Below are positions 1 through 11,031 of a stretch of DNA of 24,023 bases, piece after piece. This DNA comes from Tubiluchus corallicola (lineage: Eukaryota; Priapulida; Priapulimorpha; Priapulimorphida; Tubiluchidae). The first letter of the stretch is position 1; each line of letters starts with the position of its first letter. The stretch covers positions 1 through 24,023 of the forward strand of contig JAQGDQ010001825.1 of the NCBI GenBank assembly GCA_030141605.1. Direction: 5' to 3'. The position numbers and the translations under genes were made by a program. The notes under the pieces were generated by a model. It was not told where the DNA came from, did no database searches, and was given only the letters and a program-made list of their open reading frames with translations.

Positions 1-54
1 TGTAACTTTAATTCAGTAAAAGCTGCTGCTGCTGGCAACACGTTAGGGAGGGGG

Positions 55-199
<145 letters not shown>

Positions 200-525
200 C
201 ATGAATTACTGAACAGCATTACGGTTTCACTAAACACCACACCACCAGCTCTGAAATCAATCGATATTGCCTGTAATCGATACACGGACACACGCTGTGC
301 GTTTCAAACTGGGAACAATTAACCCCGGCATATGCCTGGAAAATCATTTAAACCGGTTTTTTTTAAAGTGAATTGACAATTCGACTCCCCGCGGTGTGTA
401 CGTGTGAGTTCGACACGCGCCTTTAAATCGCTTGTTTAACAATTTTAAATTTACTCGCCCGCCTTTCGACACGGTGACAATGGAAGTGAGTAAATAGGGT
501 CGCGTGTAGTCTAGTTATTCAGTAA

Positions 526-1715
526 GTGTATGAAAACAGGGCGCTTATTAGCGTGTAGATAGTATACAAACCTTAACCTAGGCCCTACAGGGCTTAATTT
601 AAAGGATTTGTTTCAATTTTCTCCACCAGGCGTCGCTGGAAACATATGTATATGAAAACTGTAGCTGGGTATTTTAAGTGTATGAAAACGGGACGCTTAT
701 TAACGTGTAGATAGTATACAAACCTTAACCTAGGCCCTACAGGGCTTAATTTAAAGGATTCGTTTCAATTTTCTCCACCAGGCGTCGCTGCAAACATTTG
801 TATATGAAAATTGTAGTTGGGTATTTTAAGTGTATGAAAACAGGGCGCTTATTAACGTGTAGATAGTATACAAACCTTAACCTAGGCCCTACAGGGCTTA
901 ATTTAAAGGATTCGTTTCAATTTTCTCCACCAGGCGTCGCTGGAAACATATGTATATGAAAACTGTAGCTGGGTATTTTAAGTGTATGAAAACGGGACGC
1001 TTATTAACGTGTAGATAGTATACAAACCTTAACCTAGGCCCTACAGGGCTTAATTTAAAGGATTCGTTTCAATTTTCTCCACCAGGCGTCGCTTGAAACA
1101 TTTGTATATGAAAATTGTAGTTGGGTATTTTAAGTGTATGAAAACAGGACGCTTATTAACGTGTAGATAGTGTACAAACCTTAACCTAGGCCCTACAGGG
1201 CTTAATTTTAAGGATTTGTTTCAATTTTCTCCACCAGGCGTCACTGGAAACATTTGTATATGAAAATTGTAGTTGGGTATTTTAAGTGTATGAAAACAAG
1301 ACGTTTATTAACGTGTAGATAGTTGACAAACCTAACCTAGTCCCCACAGGGCTTAATTTCAAGGATTTCTTTCAATTTTCTCCACCAGGCGTCGCTGGAA
1401 ACATATGTATATGAAAATTGTAGTTGGGTATTTTAAGTGTATGAAAACAGGAAGCTTATTAACATGTAGATAGTTTACAAACCTAACCTAGTCCCTACAG
1501 GGCTTAATTTAAAGGATTCGTTTCAATTTTCTCCACCAGGCGTCGCTGCAAACATTTGTATATGAAAATTGTAGTTGGGTTTTTTAAGTGTATGAAAACA
1601 GGAAGCTTATTAACGTGTAGATAGTTGACAAACCTTAATCTAGGCCCTACAGGGCTTAATTTTAAGGATTTGTTTCAATTTTCTCCGCCAGGCGTCGCTG
1701 GAAACATTTGTATAC
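526..1715 (+). repeat. 152-bp tandem array, left arm, 8 copies
   Basis: Units begin at 526, 678, 830, 982, 1134, 1286, 1437 and 1588 (marked by GTGTATGAAAAC), giving periods of 152 or 151 bp. Every unit contains ACCTAGGCCCTACAGGGC-like and CCACCAGGCGTCGCTG blocks. The first two to four units are most alike, and later ones drift. The last unit is truncated and runs into a unique segment before the pentamer array. The right arm has only four copies of the same unit. Confidence 0.95.
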
Positions 1716-1739
1716 GAAAATCAATCTCACAGCTTTCTC

Positions 1740-2280
1740 ACTCCAAATCAAAGCTAACCTAACCTAACCTAACCAAACCCAACCTATCCTAATCTAACCA
1801 AACTAAACTAAACCAAACCAAACCAAACCCATCATAACCAAACCAAACCTAATCTAACCAAACTAAACTAAACCTATCCTAACCAAACCTATCCTAACCA
1901 AACCAAACCAAACCCATCCTAACTAAACTAAACTAAACCAAACCAAACCAAACCAAACCAAACCAAACCAAACCAAACCCATCCTAACCAAACCAAACCA
2001 AACCCATCCTAACCAAACCAAACCAAATCAAACAAAACCAAACCCATCCTAACCAAACCAAACCAAACCCATCCTAACCAAACCAAACCAAACCCATCCT
2101 AACCAAACCAAACCCAACCCATCCTAACTAAACTAAACCAAACCAAACCAAATCCATCCTAACCAAACCAAACCAAACCCATCCTAACCAAACCAAACCT
2201 ATCCTAACCCAACATAACCTACCCTATCCTAACCGAAGCTAACTAAACCTAACCTAACCTGGCCTAACCCACCCTAGCAT
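1740..2280 (+). repeat. Degenerate AACCA/AACCT/AACTA pentamer array, left arm
   Basis: About 540 bp of five-base units, mostly AACCA with AACCT, AACTA and ACCCATCCT variants. It starts and ends with short runs of CCTAA, which in the opposite sense is TTAGG, the usual arthropod telomere repeat. Most units are CCAAA rather than CCTAA, so this is an interstitial telomere-like minisatellite at best. The mirror copy lies at 8228-8700. Confidence 0.85.
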
Positions 2281-3145
2281 CAAATAATTCATCCCAAGGG
2301 ACATAAAATAATACAGAACAACCTAAAAAATGGTAGCAGCTAAACTCTTTCAACTAAAATTCCATAAATTCCATGAATTCTTGCCGATTGAAAATTTAAA
2401 AATGATTTTACAAACGTATTAATAAATAAACTACTAATACAAAGTTATGAATAATGAAATTATATAAGATAAATTATACTGAAAAATTCTGGGCCACTTT
2501 AAAATAAATTAAAAACCTAGTAATTAAAAAATCTAATCTAAATTGTTAATTCTTTACCACAAAGCCAGTTTTGCTCATTAAACTGGCACAGTAAAATTTA
2601 TTTTAAATTAATTTTCAATAAAATTAAATAGAGTAACAGCCAAACATTTTAAAATTTAATTCGTGCTGCCAAAAAAATTGGTTAAATTACTGAATTAAAA
2701 CAACGTGCAACGAACAACTGAATTCTAAAAATAAATAAAATAAATTTTTAAATTTGGCATTTTTAAATATTTTTTTTCAATTCAAGTACATATTTTAAAA
2801 ATCGACAATTACCGTAAGTAAACAATAGATAGACGTAATTGCAAAAATATTTACCTAATCAATATAAAAATATTAAAATAAACTTCATATTTGAAAATTT
2901 ATAAACATTTTTAAGCTTTTAAAAATACTTAAAAATTTGAAATTTAATGTATCATTTATCATTAAGCCACGCCCAAACAGCCAACTAACAACATTAACAT
3001 TAAAACTTATTCCCGCTTGTGTATTATTAATTAAAATTATTCAATTTAAACGAATTTTGCTAAAACATATTACAGAGAAGCCATACTTTGAAAGAAGCAG
3101 AACTTTCTATTTAAAATGTTTCATTTAGACAAAACGTCGTACTAT
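2281..3145. other. AT-rich unique segment of the left arm, no supported gene
   Basis: Strongly AT-rich DNA with many TTTAAA and AAATTT runs. A 63-codon frame at 2937-3128 is repeated identically in the right arm on the opposite strand. That identity follows from the palindrome and is not evidence of coding. I see no RNA gene or transposase signature. Confidence 0.6.
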
Positions 3146-3545
3146 AGATACTGTAACCATGTCACCTATGACGTTATTTTGATTATTATTTCTACAATTT
3201 TAAAATGCATTTAAAAAATTAATTTTTGAAATTTAAATTTTATTCTTATTCTAAACATTTGTACGAAATCGAATGATGCAATCATAGCACCTTTACGGCG
3301 TTATTTTGATTACTATTTTTATAATTTTACAATGCATTTAAAAAATCAGTTTTTGAAATTTAAATTTTATCCTTATTCTAAACATTTGTACGAAATCGAA
3401 CGATTGTGATCAAAGCAGTTCTACGATGTTATTGTCATTACTATTTTTATTATTTTAAAATGCATTTAAAAAATGAATTTTGGAAATTAAATTTTATTCT
3501 TATTCTAAACGATTTTGATTGCAGTTTTTAAAAAAAATAAATTTT
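3146..3545 (+). repeat. 127-bp tandem repeat, left arm, about 3 copies
   Basis: Three units spaced 127-128 bp are marked by CGTTATTTTGATTA-type starts and TTCTAAACATTTGTACGAAA ends. The right arm has four units at 6850-7345, which explains the change in pairing offset between the two arms. Confidence 0.8.
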
Positions 3546-3864
3546 ACAAATTCAATGTTATAATTTTACAGATTTAACACGTTTGTATGAAATCGTACGA
3601 GTGAATGAATGAATCGATGACCAAACAGCATGTATGACAAGTAATGTTCTTTTTTCTAAATTAATCAAATGTGTAATTAATGTTTAATGTTTAATTAACT
3701 GAAACTTGCAGGACGTGTAAAGGGTTTACAGTAACGGAACTGATTAGCTCGAGCTAAAATGGCGGAAGAGAAGGCTTGCTCAATGAAGTAACTCATTTTC
3801 AAACAGTGGCTCTACTCAGAATGTATAACTGGTTTCACACATTGATTTCCTGTGAACTCCTGCT
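3546..3864. other. Unique segment between the 127-bp and 111-bp arrays, left arm
   Basis: About 320 bp that are mirrored at 6508-6850. It contains the palindromic AGCTCGAGCT and a GGCGGAAGAGAAGG block, plus a short GAATGAATGAATC run near 3604. No coding or RNA gene is evident. Confidence 0.6.
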
Positions 3865-4583
3865 GCCCCCAGACTCGGACAAGGCGTCTCTGCAAGGTTT
3901 AGCTTGCACACAGGCTGCGTCGTAAAATATACAGTAATTCTAACTGGTCAAAATTATCCAGACGAGGGCAAGAGTACCCCCAGACTCGGACAAGGCGTCT
4001 CTGCAAGGTTTAGCCAGCACACAGGCTGCATCGTAAAATATACAGTAATTCTAACTGGTCAAAATTATCCAGACGAGGGTAAGAGTACCCCCCAGACTCG
4101 GACAAGGCGTCTCTGCAAGGTTTAGCCAGCACACAGGCTGCATCGTAAAATATACAGTAATTCTAACTGGTCAAAATTATCCAGACGAGGGTAAGAGTAC
4201 CCCCCAGACTCGGACAAGGCGTCTCTGCCAGGTTTAGCTAGCACACAGGCTGCGTGGTAAAATATACAGTAATTCTAACTGGTCAAAATTATCCAGACGA
4301 GGGTAAGAGTACCCCCCAGACTCGGACAAGGCGTCTCTGCAAGGTTTAGCCAGCACACAGGCTGCGTGGTAAAATATACAGTAATTCTAACTGGTCAAAA
4401 TTATCCAGACGAGGGTAAGAGTACCCCCAGACTCGGACAAGGCGTCTTTGCAAGGTTTAGCTAGCACACAGGCTGCATTGTAAAATATACAGTAATTCTA
4501 ACTGGTCAAAATTATCCAGACGAGGGTAAGAGTACCCCCAGACTCGGACAAGGCGTCTCTGCAAGGTTTAGCTAGCACACAGG
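3865..4583 (+). repeat. 111-bp tandem array, left arm, about 6.4 copies
   Basis: Units start with CAGACTCGGACAAGGCGTCT (3871, 3982, 4094 and onward at 111-112 bp) and include GCACACAGGCTGC, ACAGTAATTCTAACTGGTC and CCAGACGAGGG blocks. A partial seventh unit stops at CACACAGGC where the central 57-bp array begins. The same unit occurs about 12 times in the right arm in inverse orientation. Runs of open frame through it reflect the 111-bp period (a multiple of three) and not a gene. Confidence 0.95.
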
Positions 4584-5165
4584 CTGTTATAAATTAAATT
4601 AAAATACATTAAAGAGAGTCTCTTTTACAGTTTTCAAATGCTGTTATAAATTAAATTAAAATACATCAAAGAGAGTCTCTTTTACAGTTTTTAAATGCTG
4701 TTATAAATTAAATTAAAATACATTAAAGAGAGTCTCTTTTACAGTTTTCAAATGCTGTTATAAATTAAATTAAAATACATCAAAGAGAGTCTCTTTTACA
4801 GTTTTTAAATGCTGTTATAAATTAAATTAAAATACATTAAAGAGAGTCTCTTTTACAGTTTTCAAATGCTGTTATAAATTAAATTAAAATACATTAAAGA
4901 GAGTCTCTTTTACAGTTTTTAAATGCTGTTATAAATTAAATTAAAATACATTAAAGAGAGTCTCTTTTACAGTTTTCAAATGCTGTTATAAATTAAATTA
5001 AAATACATCAAAGAGAGTCTCTTTTACAGTTTTCAAATGCTGTTATAAATTAAATTAAAATACATTAAAGAGAGTCTCTTTTACAGTTTTCAAATGCTGT
5101 TATAAATTAAATTAAATTACATTACATCAAAAAAGGTCTCTTTTACAGTTTTCAAATGCTGTTAT
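4584..5165. repeat. 57-bp tandem array at the palindrome centre, about 10 copies
   Basis: The 57-bp period was measured from successive CTGTTATAAATT starts (4584, 4641, 4698). Each unit carries AAAGAGAGTCTCTTT, a 7-bp inverted repeat around a single G, next to an ATTAAATTAAAA stretch. Copies alternate at two positions (CATTAAAG/CATCAAAG and TTTTCAAA/TTTTTAAA), suggesting a 114-bp higher-order dimer in the first half. The last unit is diverged (ATTACATTACATC). This array is the spacer or loop of the whole foldback structure. Confidence 0.95.
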
Positions 5166-6507
5166 GTGGGGTACTCTTGCCCTCGTCTGGATAATTTTGA
5201 CCAGTTAGAATTACTGTACATTTTACCACGCAGCCTGTGTGCTGGCTAAACCTGGCAGAGACGCCTTGTCCGAGTCTGGGGGGTACTCTTACCCTCGTCT
5301 GGATAATTTTGACCAGTTAGAATTACTGTATATTTTACCACGCAGCCTGTGTGCTGGCTAAACCTTGCAGAGACGCCTTGTCCGAGTCTGGGGGGTACTC
5401 TTACCCTCGTCTGGATAATTTTGACTAGTTAGAATTACTGTACATTTTATCACGCAGCCTGTGTGCTGGCTAAACCTTGCAGAGACGCCTTGTCCGAGTC
5501 TGGGGGGTACTCTTGCCCTCGTCTGGATAATTTTGACCAGTTAGAATTACTGTATATTTTACGACGCAGCCTGTGTGCAAGCTAAACCTTGCAGAGACGC
5601 CTTGTCCGAGTCTGGGGGTACTCTTACCCTCGTCTGGATAATTTTGACCAGTTAGAATTACTGTATATTTTACAATGCAGCCTGTGTGCTAGCTAAACCT
5701 TGCAAAGACGCCTTGTCCGAGTCTGGGGGGTACTCTTACCCTCGTCTGGATAATTTTGACCAGTTAGAATTACTGTATATTTTACGACACAGCCTGTGTG
5801 CTAGCTAAACCTTGCAGAGACGCCTTGTCCGAGTCTGGGGGTACTCTTACCCTCGTCTGGATAATTTTGACCAGTTAGAATTGCTGTATATTTTACGATG
5901 CAGCCTGTGTGCTAGCTAAACCTTGCAGAGACGCCTTGTCCGAGTCTGGGGGTCCTCTTACCCTCGTCTGGATAATTTTGACCAGTTAGAATTACTGTAT
6001 ATTTTACGATGCAGCCTGTGTGCTGGTTAAACCTTGCAGAGACGCCTTGTCCGAGTCTGGGGGGTACTCTTACCCTCGTCTGGATAATTTTGACCAGTTA
6101 GAATTACTGTACATTTTACCACGCAGCCTGTGTGCTGGCTAAACCTTGCAAAGACGCCTTGTCCGAGTCTGTGGGGTACTCTTACCCTCGTCTGGATAAT
6201 TTTGACCAGTTAGAATTACTGTATATTTTACCACGCAGCCTGTGTGCTAGCTAAACCTTGCAAAGACGCCTTGTCCGAGTCTGTGGGGTACTCTTACCCT
6301 CGTCTGGATAATTTTGACCAGTTAGAATTACTGTATATTTTACCACGCAGCCTGTGTGCTAGCTAAACCTTGCAAAGACGCCTTGTCCGAGTCTGGGGGG
6401 TACTCTTACCCTCGTCTGGATAATTTTGACCAGTTAGAATTACTGTATATTTTACGATGCAGCCTGTGTGCTGGCTAAACCTTGCAGAGACGCCTTGTCC
6501 GAGTCTA
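5166..6507 (-). repeat. 111-bp tandem array, right arm, about 12 copies
   Basis: Reverse complement of the left-arm unit, marked by CGCCTTGTCCGAGTCTGGGG every 111-113 bp. Units vary at GACGCAGCC/CACGCAGCC/GATGCAGCC and at AGCTAAACC/GGCTAAACC. The array is about twice as long as its partner at 3865-4583, so roughly half of it has no allelic mate in the palindrome. Confidence 0.95.
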
Positions 6508-6849
6508 GGGGCAGCAGGAGTTCACAGGAAATCAATGTGTGAAACCAGTTATACATTCTGAGTAGAGCCACTGTTTGAAAATGAGTTACTTCATTGAGCA
6601 AGCCTTCTCTTCCGCCATTTTAGCTCGAGCTAATCAGTTCCGTTACTGTAAACCCTTTACACGTCCTGCAAGTTTCAGTTAATTAAACATTAAACATTAA
6701 TTACACATTTGATTAATTTAGAAAAAAGAACATTACTTGTCATACATGCTGATTGGTCATCGATTCATTCATTCACTCGTACGATTTCATACAAACGTGT
6801 TAAATCTGTAAAATTATAATTTTGAATTTGTAAAATTTATGCTTTTAAA

Positions 6850-7345
6850 AACTGCAATCAAAATCGTTTAGAATAAGAATAAAATTTAAATTTCAAAAAT
6901 TCATTTTTAAATTAATTTTAAAATAATAAAAATAGTAATGACAATAACATCGTAGAACTGCTGTGATCACAATCGTTCGATTTCGTACAAATATTTAGAA
7001 TAAAAATAAAATTTAAATTTCAAAAACTGATTTTTTAAATGCATTTTAAAATTATAAAAATAGTAATCAAAATAACGCCGTAAAAGTGCTATGATTGCAT
7101 CATTCGATTTCGTACAAATGTTTAGAATAAGAATAAAATTTAAATTTCAAAAACTGATTTTTTAAATGCATTTTAAAATTATAAAAATAGTAATCAAAAT
7201 AACGCCGTAAAGGTGCTATGATTGCATCATTCGATTTCGTACAAATGTTTAGAATAAGAATAAAATTTAAATTTCAAAAATTAATGTTTTAAATACATTT
7301 TAAAATTGTAGAAATAATAATCAAAATAACGTCATAGGTGACATG
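6850..7345 (-). repeat. 127-bp tandem repeat, right arm, 4 copies
   Basis: Four units of about 127 bp with TTCGTACAAATGTTTAGAAT blocks in reverse orientation to 3146-3545. One unit more than the left arm. Two adjacent copies (around 7020-7260) are almost identical, which suggests the extra unit is a recent duplication. Confidence 0.8.
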
Positions 7346-8227
7346 GTTACAGTATCTATAGTACGACGTTTTGTCTAAATGAAACATTTTAAATAGAAAG
7401 TTCTGCTTCTTTCAAAGTATGGCTTCTCTGTAATATGTTTTAGCAAAATTCGTTTAAATTGAATAATTTTAATTAATAATACACAAGCGGGAATAAGTTT
7501 TAATGTTAATGTTGTTAGTTGGCTGTTTGGGCGTGGCTTAATGATAAATGATACATTAAATTTCAAATATTTAAATAATTTTAAAAGCTTAAAAATGTTT
7601 ATAAATTTTCAAATATGAAGTTTTTTTTTAATATTTTTATATTGATTAGGTAAATATTTTTGCAATTACGTCTATCTATTGTTTACTTACGGTAATTGTC
7701 GATTTTTAAAATATGCACTTGAATTGAAAAAAAATATTTAAAAATGCTAAATTTAAAAATTTATTTTATTTATTTTTAGAATTCAGTTGTTCGTTGCACG
7801 TTGTTTTAATTCAGTAATTTAACCAATTTTTTTGGCAGCACGAATTAAATTTTAAAATGTTTGGCTGTTACTCTATTTAATTTTATTGAAAATTAATTTA
7901 AAATAAATTTTACTGTGCCAGTTTAATGAGCAAAACTGGCTTTGTGGTAAAGAATTAACAATTTAGATTAGATTTTTTAATTACTAGGTTTTTAATTTAT
8001 TTTAAAGTGGCCCAGAATTTTTCAGTATAATTTATCTTATATAATTTCATTATTCATAACTTTGTATTAGTAGTTTATTTATTAATACGTTTGTAAAATC
8101 ATTTTTAAATTTTCAATCGGCAAGAATTCATGGAATTTATGGAATTTTAGTTGAAAGAGTTTAGCTGCTACCATTTTTAGGTTGTTCTGTATTATTTTAT
8201 GTCCCTTGGGATGAATTATTTGATGCT

Positions 8228-8700
8228 AGGGTGGGTTAGGCCAGGTTAGGTTAGGTTTAGTTAGCTTCGGTTAGGATAGGGTAGGTTATGTTGGGTTAGG
8301 ATAGGTTTGGTTTGGTTAGGATGGGTTTGGTTTGGTTTGGTTAGGATGGATTTGGTTTGGTTTGGTTTAGTTTAGTTAGGATTGGTTGGGTTTGGTTTGG
8401 TTAAGATGGGTTTGGTTTGGATGGGTTTGGTTTGGTTTGGTTTGGTTTGGTTTGGTTTGGTTTGGTTTGGTTAGGATGGATTTGGTTTGGTTTGGTTTAG
8501 TTTAGTTTAGTTAGGATGGGTTTGGTTTGGTTTGGTTAGGATAGGTTTGGTTAGGATAGGTTTAGTTTAGTTTGGTTAGATTAGGTTTGGTTTGGTTATG
8601 ATGGGTTTGGTTTGGTTTGGTTTAGTTTAGTTTGGTTAGATTAGGATAGGTTGGGTTTGGTTAGGTTAGGTTAGGTTAGCTTTGATTTGGTTTGGTTTGG
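8228..8700 (-). repeat. Degenerate TTGGT/TTAGG pentamer array, right arm
   Basis: Reverse-complement partner of the left pentamer array, made of TTTGG and TTAGG units with ATGGG interruptions. Runs of TTAGGTTAGG at each end match the arthropod-type telomere pentamer on this strand. It is about 70 bp shorter than its partner and its internal order differs, as expected for slippage. Confidence 0.85.
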
Positions 8701-8726
8701 AGTGAGAAAGCTGTGAGATTGATTTT

Positions 8727-9310
8727 CGTATACAAATGTTTCCAGCGACGCCTGGCGGAGAAAATTGAAACAAATCCTTAAAATTAAGCCCTGTAGGGCC
8801 TAGATTAAGGTTTGTCAACTATCTACACGTTAATAAGCTTCCTGTTTTCATACACTTAAAATACCCAACTACAATTTTCATATACAAATGTTTGCAGCGA
8901 CGCCTGGTGGAGAAAATTGAAACGAATCCTTTAAATTAAGCCCTGTAGGGCCTAGATTAAGGTTTGTAAACTATCTACATGTTAATAAGCTTCCTGTTTT
9001 CATACACTTAAAATACCCAACTACAATTTTCATATACAAATGTTTCCAGCGACGCCTGGTGGAGAATATTGAAAGAAATCCTTGAAATTAAGCCCTGTGG
9101 GGACTAGGTTAGGTTTGTCAACTATCTACACGTTAATAAACGTCTTGTTTTCATACACTTAAAATACCCAGCTACAGTTTTCATATACAAATGTTTCCAG
9201 CGACGCCTGGTGGAGAAAATTGAAACAAATCCTTTAAATTAAGCCCTGTAGGGCCTAGGTTAAGGTTTGTATACTATCTACACGTTAATAAGCGCCCTGT
9301 TTTCATACAC
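8727..9310 (-). repeat. 152-bp tandem array, right arm, 4 copies
   Basis: Four reverse-orientation copies of the left-arm 152-bp unit, each with CAGCGACGCCTGG and GCCCTGTAGGGCCTA. They correspond to the distal (variant) and proximal units of the left array. The four extra left copies look like an internal homogenised expansion. Confidence 0.95.
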
Positions 9311-9633
9311 TTACTGAATAACTAGACTACACGCGACCCTATTTACTCACTTCCATTGTCACCGTGTCGAAAGGCGGGCGAGTAAATTTAAAATTGTTAA
9401 ACAAGCGATTTAAAGGCGCGTGTCGAACTCACACGTACACACCGCGGGGAGTCGAATTGTCAATTCACTTTAAAAAAAACCGGTTTAAATGATTTTCCAG
9501 GCATATGCCGGGGTTAATTGTTCCCAGTTTGAAACGCACAGCGTGTGTCCGTGTATCGATTACAGGCAATATCGATTGATTTCAGAGCTGGTGGTGTGGT
9601 GTTTAGTGAAACCGTAATGCTGTTCAGTAATTC

Positions 9634-10186
<553 letters not shown>

Positions 10187-10188
<2 letters not shown>

Positions 10189-10505
10189 ATTTAACTCCTG
10201 AAGCATATTCTGTTTTTTTACAAATTAACCATAAGAATACTATTTGTGCTGCTGTCAGGCAGCGTTGGACCTGTTTAGTAACTGCATGGAGACCAACAGA
10301 AAAATTGCTACTTCGCCGTTTCATATTACCTCTAGCTGTATTTCTTGTAGAATGAGAACACATAGGTGTCCGAAGTACGGCTAATGTATTTCCTGTGTCA
10401 CAAGAACTTCTCATTGAACTAGGTTTCGGTCTAGCCACAAGGCCAGCAGCATAGGCTGTGTTTTCTTGTTGTTGGGTGCTGGATAGAACACTGTAGTATG
10501 TCGAA
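10187..10505 (-). pseudogene. Unassigned minus-strand reading frame behind a splice-acceptor-like site
   Basis: On the minus strand, eight Ts and ATGCAG immediately precede an open frame of 106 codons ending in TGA at 10187-10189, next to the microsatellite. The composition is protein-like (Ser, Thr, Arg, Gln and Ala rich, with motifs RTPMCSHSTRNTARG and MKRRSSNFSVGLHAV) and codons are not dominated by simple repeat. It could be the terminal exon of a minus-strand gene, a fragment of a retrocopy, or part of a transposon. I do not recognise the family. No partner exon on the minus strand was found in the window, so a broken or isolated fragment is most likely, and a chance open frame remains possible. 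Confidence 0.25.
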
Positions 10506-10515
10506 CTGCATAAAA

Positions 10516-10978
10516 AAAATTGGCCAAGCATGGCGACGAACAATCACAAACCTGCAGGCCTCGCGCTAGAACAAACATCTGGACCATTCCTTGAACACCC
10601 TTTATTGTGGGACAAGGGGTCTTATTGTAACATTAACAAATATTTTTCGTAACTCATAATCAAATTTTAAAAAATTGGCCAAGCATGGCGACGAACAATC
10701 ACAAATCTGCAGGCCTCGCGCTCGGACAAACATCTGGACCATTCCTTGAACACCCTTTATTGTGGGACAAGGGGTCTTATTATAACATTAACGAATATTT
10801 TTCGTAACTCATAATCAAATTTTAAAAAATTGGCCAAGCATGGCGACGAACAATCACAAATCTGCAGGCCTCGCGCTCGGACAAACATCTGGACCATTCC
10901 TTGAACACCCTTTATTGTGGGACAAGGGGTCTTATTGTAACATTAACAAATATTTTTCCTAACTCATAATGAAATTTA
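10516..10978 (+). repeat. 155-bp tandem repeat, 3 copies
   Basis: Starts at about 10521, 10676 and 10831 (TGGCCAAGCATGGCGACGAA), an exact 155-bp period. Units also share TGCAGGCCTCGCGCT and GGGACAAGGGGTCTTATT. The copies differ by only a few bases each. The array stops about 50 bp before the acceptor of coding exon 1. No coding capacity is retained on either strand. Confidence 0.95.
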
Positions 10979-11031
10979 CCCCCATCCATTAAAATCGATG
11001 GCTTAATTATTGATTTTTCTTTCTCTTTCAG

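Larger units (their letters stand above)
200..4583 (+). repeat. Left arm of the giant inverted repeat
   Basis: This arm pairs with 5166-9636. The sum of paired coordinates is 9836 at the outer end, about 10503 in the AT-rich middle and 10377 near 3721, so the arms are offset only where tandem copy numbers differ. Positions 200-525 are unique, moderately GC-rich sequence containing the 'GGCATATGCC' and 'CCCCGCGG' blocks, matched base for base at 9311-9636 in most places. Positions 2280-3140 are very AT-rich without a convincing gene. Confidence 0.9.
200..9636. mobile_element. Giant foldback-like inverted-repeat element (about 9.4 kb, non-coding)
   Basis: Nearly the whole interval is an imperfect palindrome. 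Sequence read inward from 200 reappears as reverse complement read inward from 9636; the first several hundred bases of each arm look near-identical. Both arms carry the same modules in mirror order: unique terminus, 152-bp array, AACCA/AACCT array, AT-rich region with a 127-bp array, unique stretch, 111-bp array. A 57-bp array forms the centre. No transposase-like reading frame is visible. Long inverted repeats built from internal tandem arrays are known for Foldback elements of flies and TU elements of sea urchins, so a foldback-type non-autonomous transposon is the best fit. No target-site duplication could be fixed, because both borders are microsatellite. An inverted segmental duplication is the alternative. 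Confidence 0.7.
5166..9636 (-). repeat. Right arm of the giant inverted repeat
   Basis: Reverse-complement partner of 200-4583 with the same modules in mirror order. Positions 6508-6850 and 7346-8227 are the unique and AT-rich segments, differing from the left arm by occasional substitutions and small indels (for example ATTGGTCATCG for the left-arm CGATGACCAAAC). The arm ends at CATG next to the (CT)n tract. Confidence 0.9.

Noticed and set aside
1740-2280. True telomere end
   Set aside because: The array is internal, degenerate (mostly CCAAA) and mirrored within the foldback element.
3904-4125. 73-codon frame in the 111-bp array
   Set aside because: The period is divisible by three, so the frame simply repeats. 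Later unit-length changes break it.
2937-7566. Identical 63-codon frames in both arms (2937-3128 plus, 7375-7566 minus)
   Set aside because: Identity follows from the near-perfect palindrome. The region is very AT-rich, has no coding-like pattern and no homology I recognise.
200-9636. Palindrome as a missed-adapter sequencing artefact
   Set aside because: Arrays differ in copy number and unique segments carry scattered differences between arms. A read-through artefact would mirror them. Not fully excluded without raw reads.
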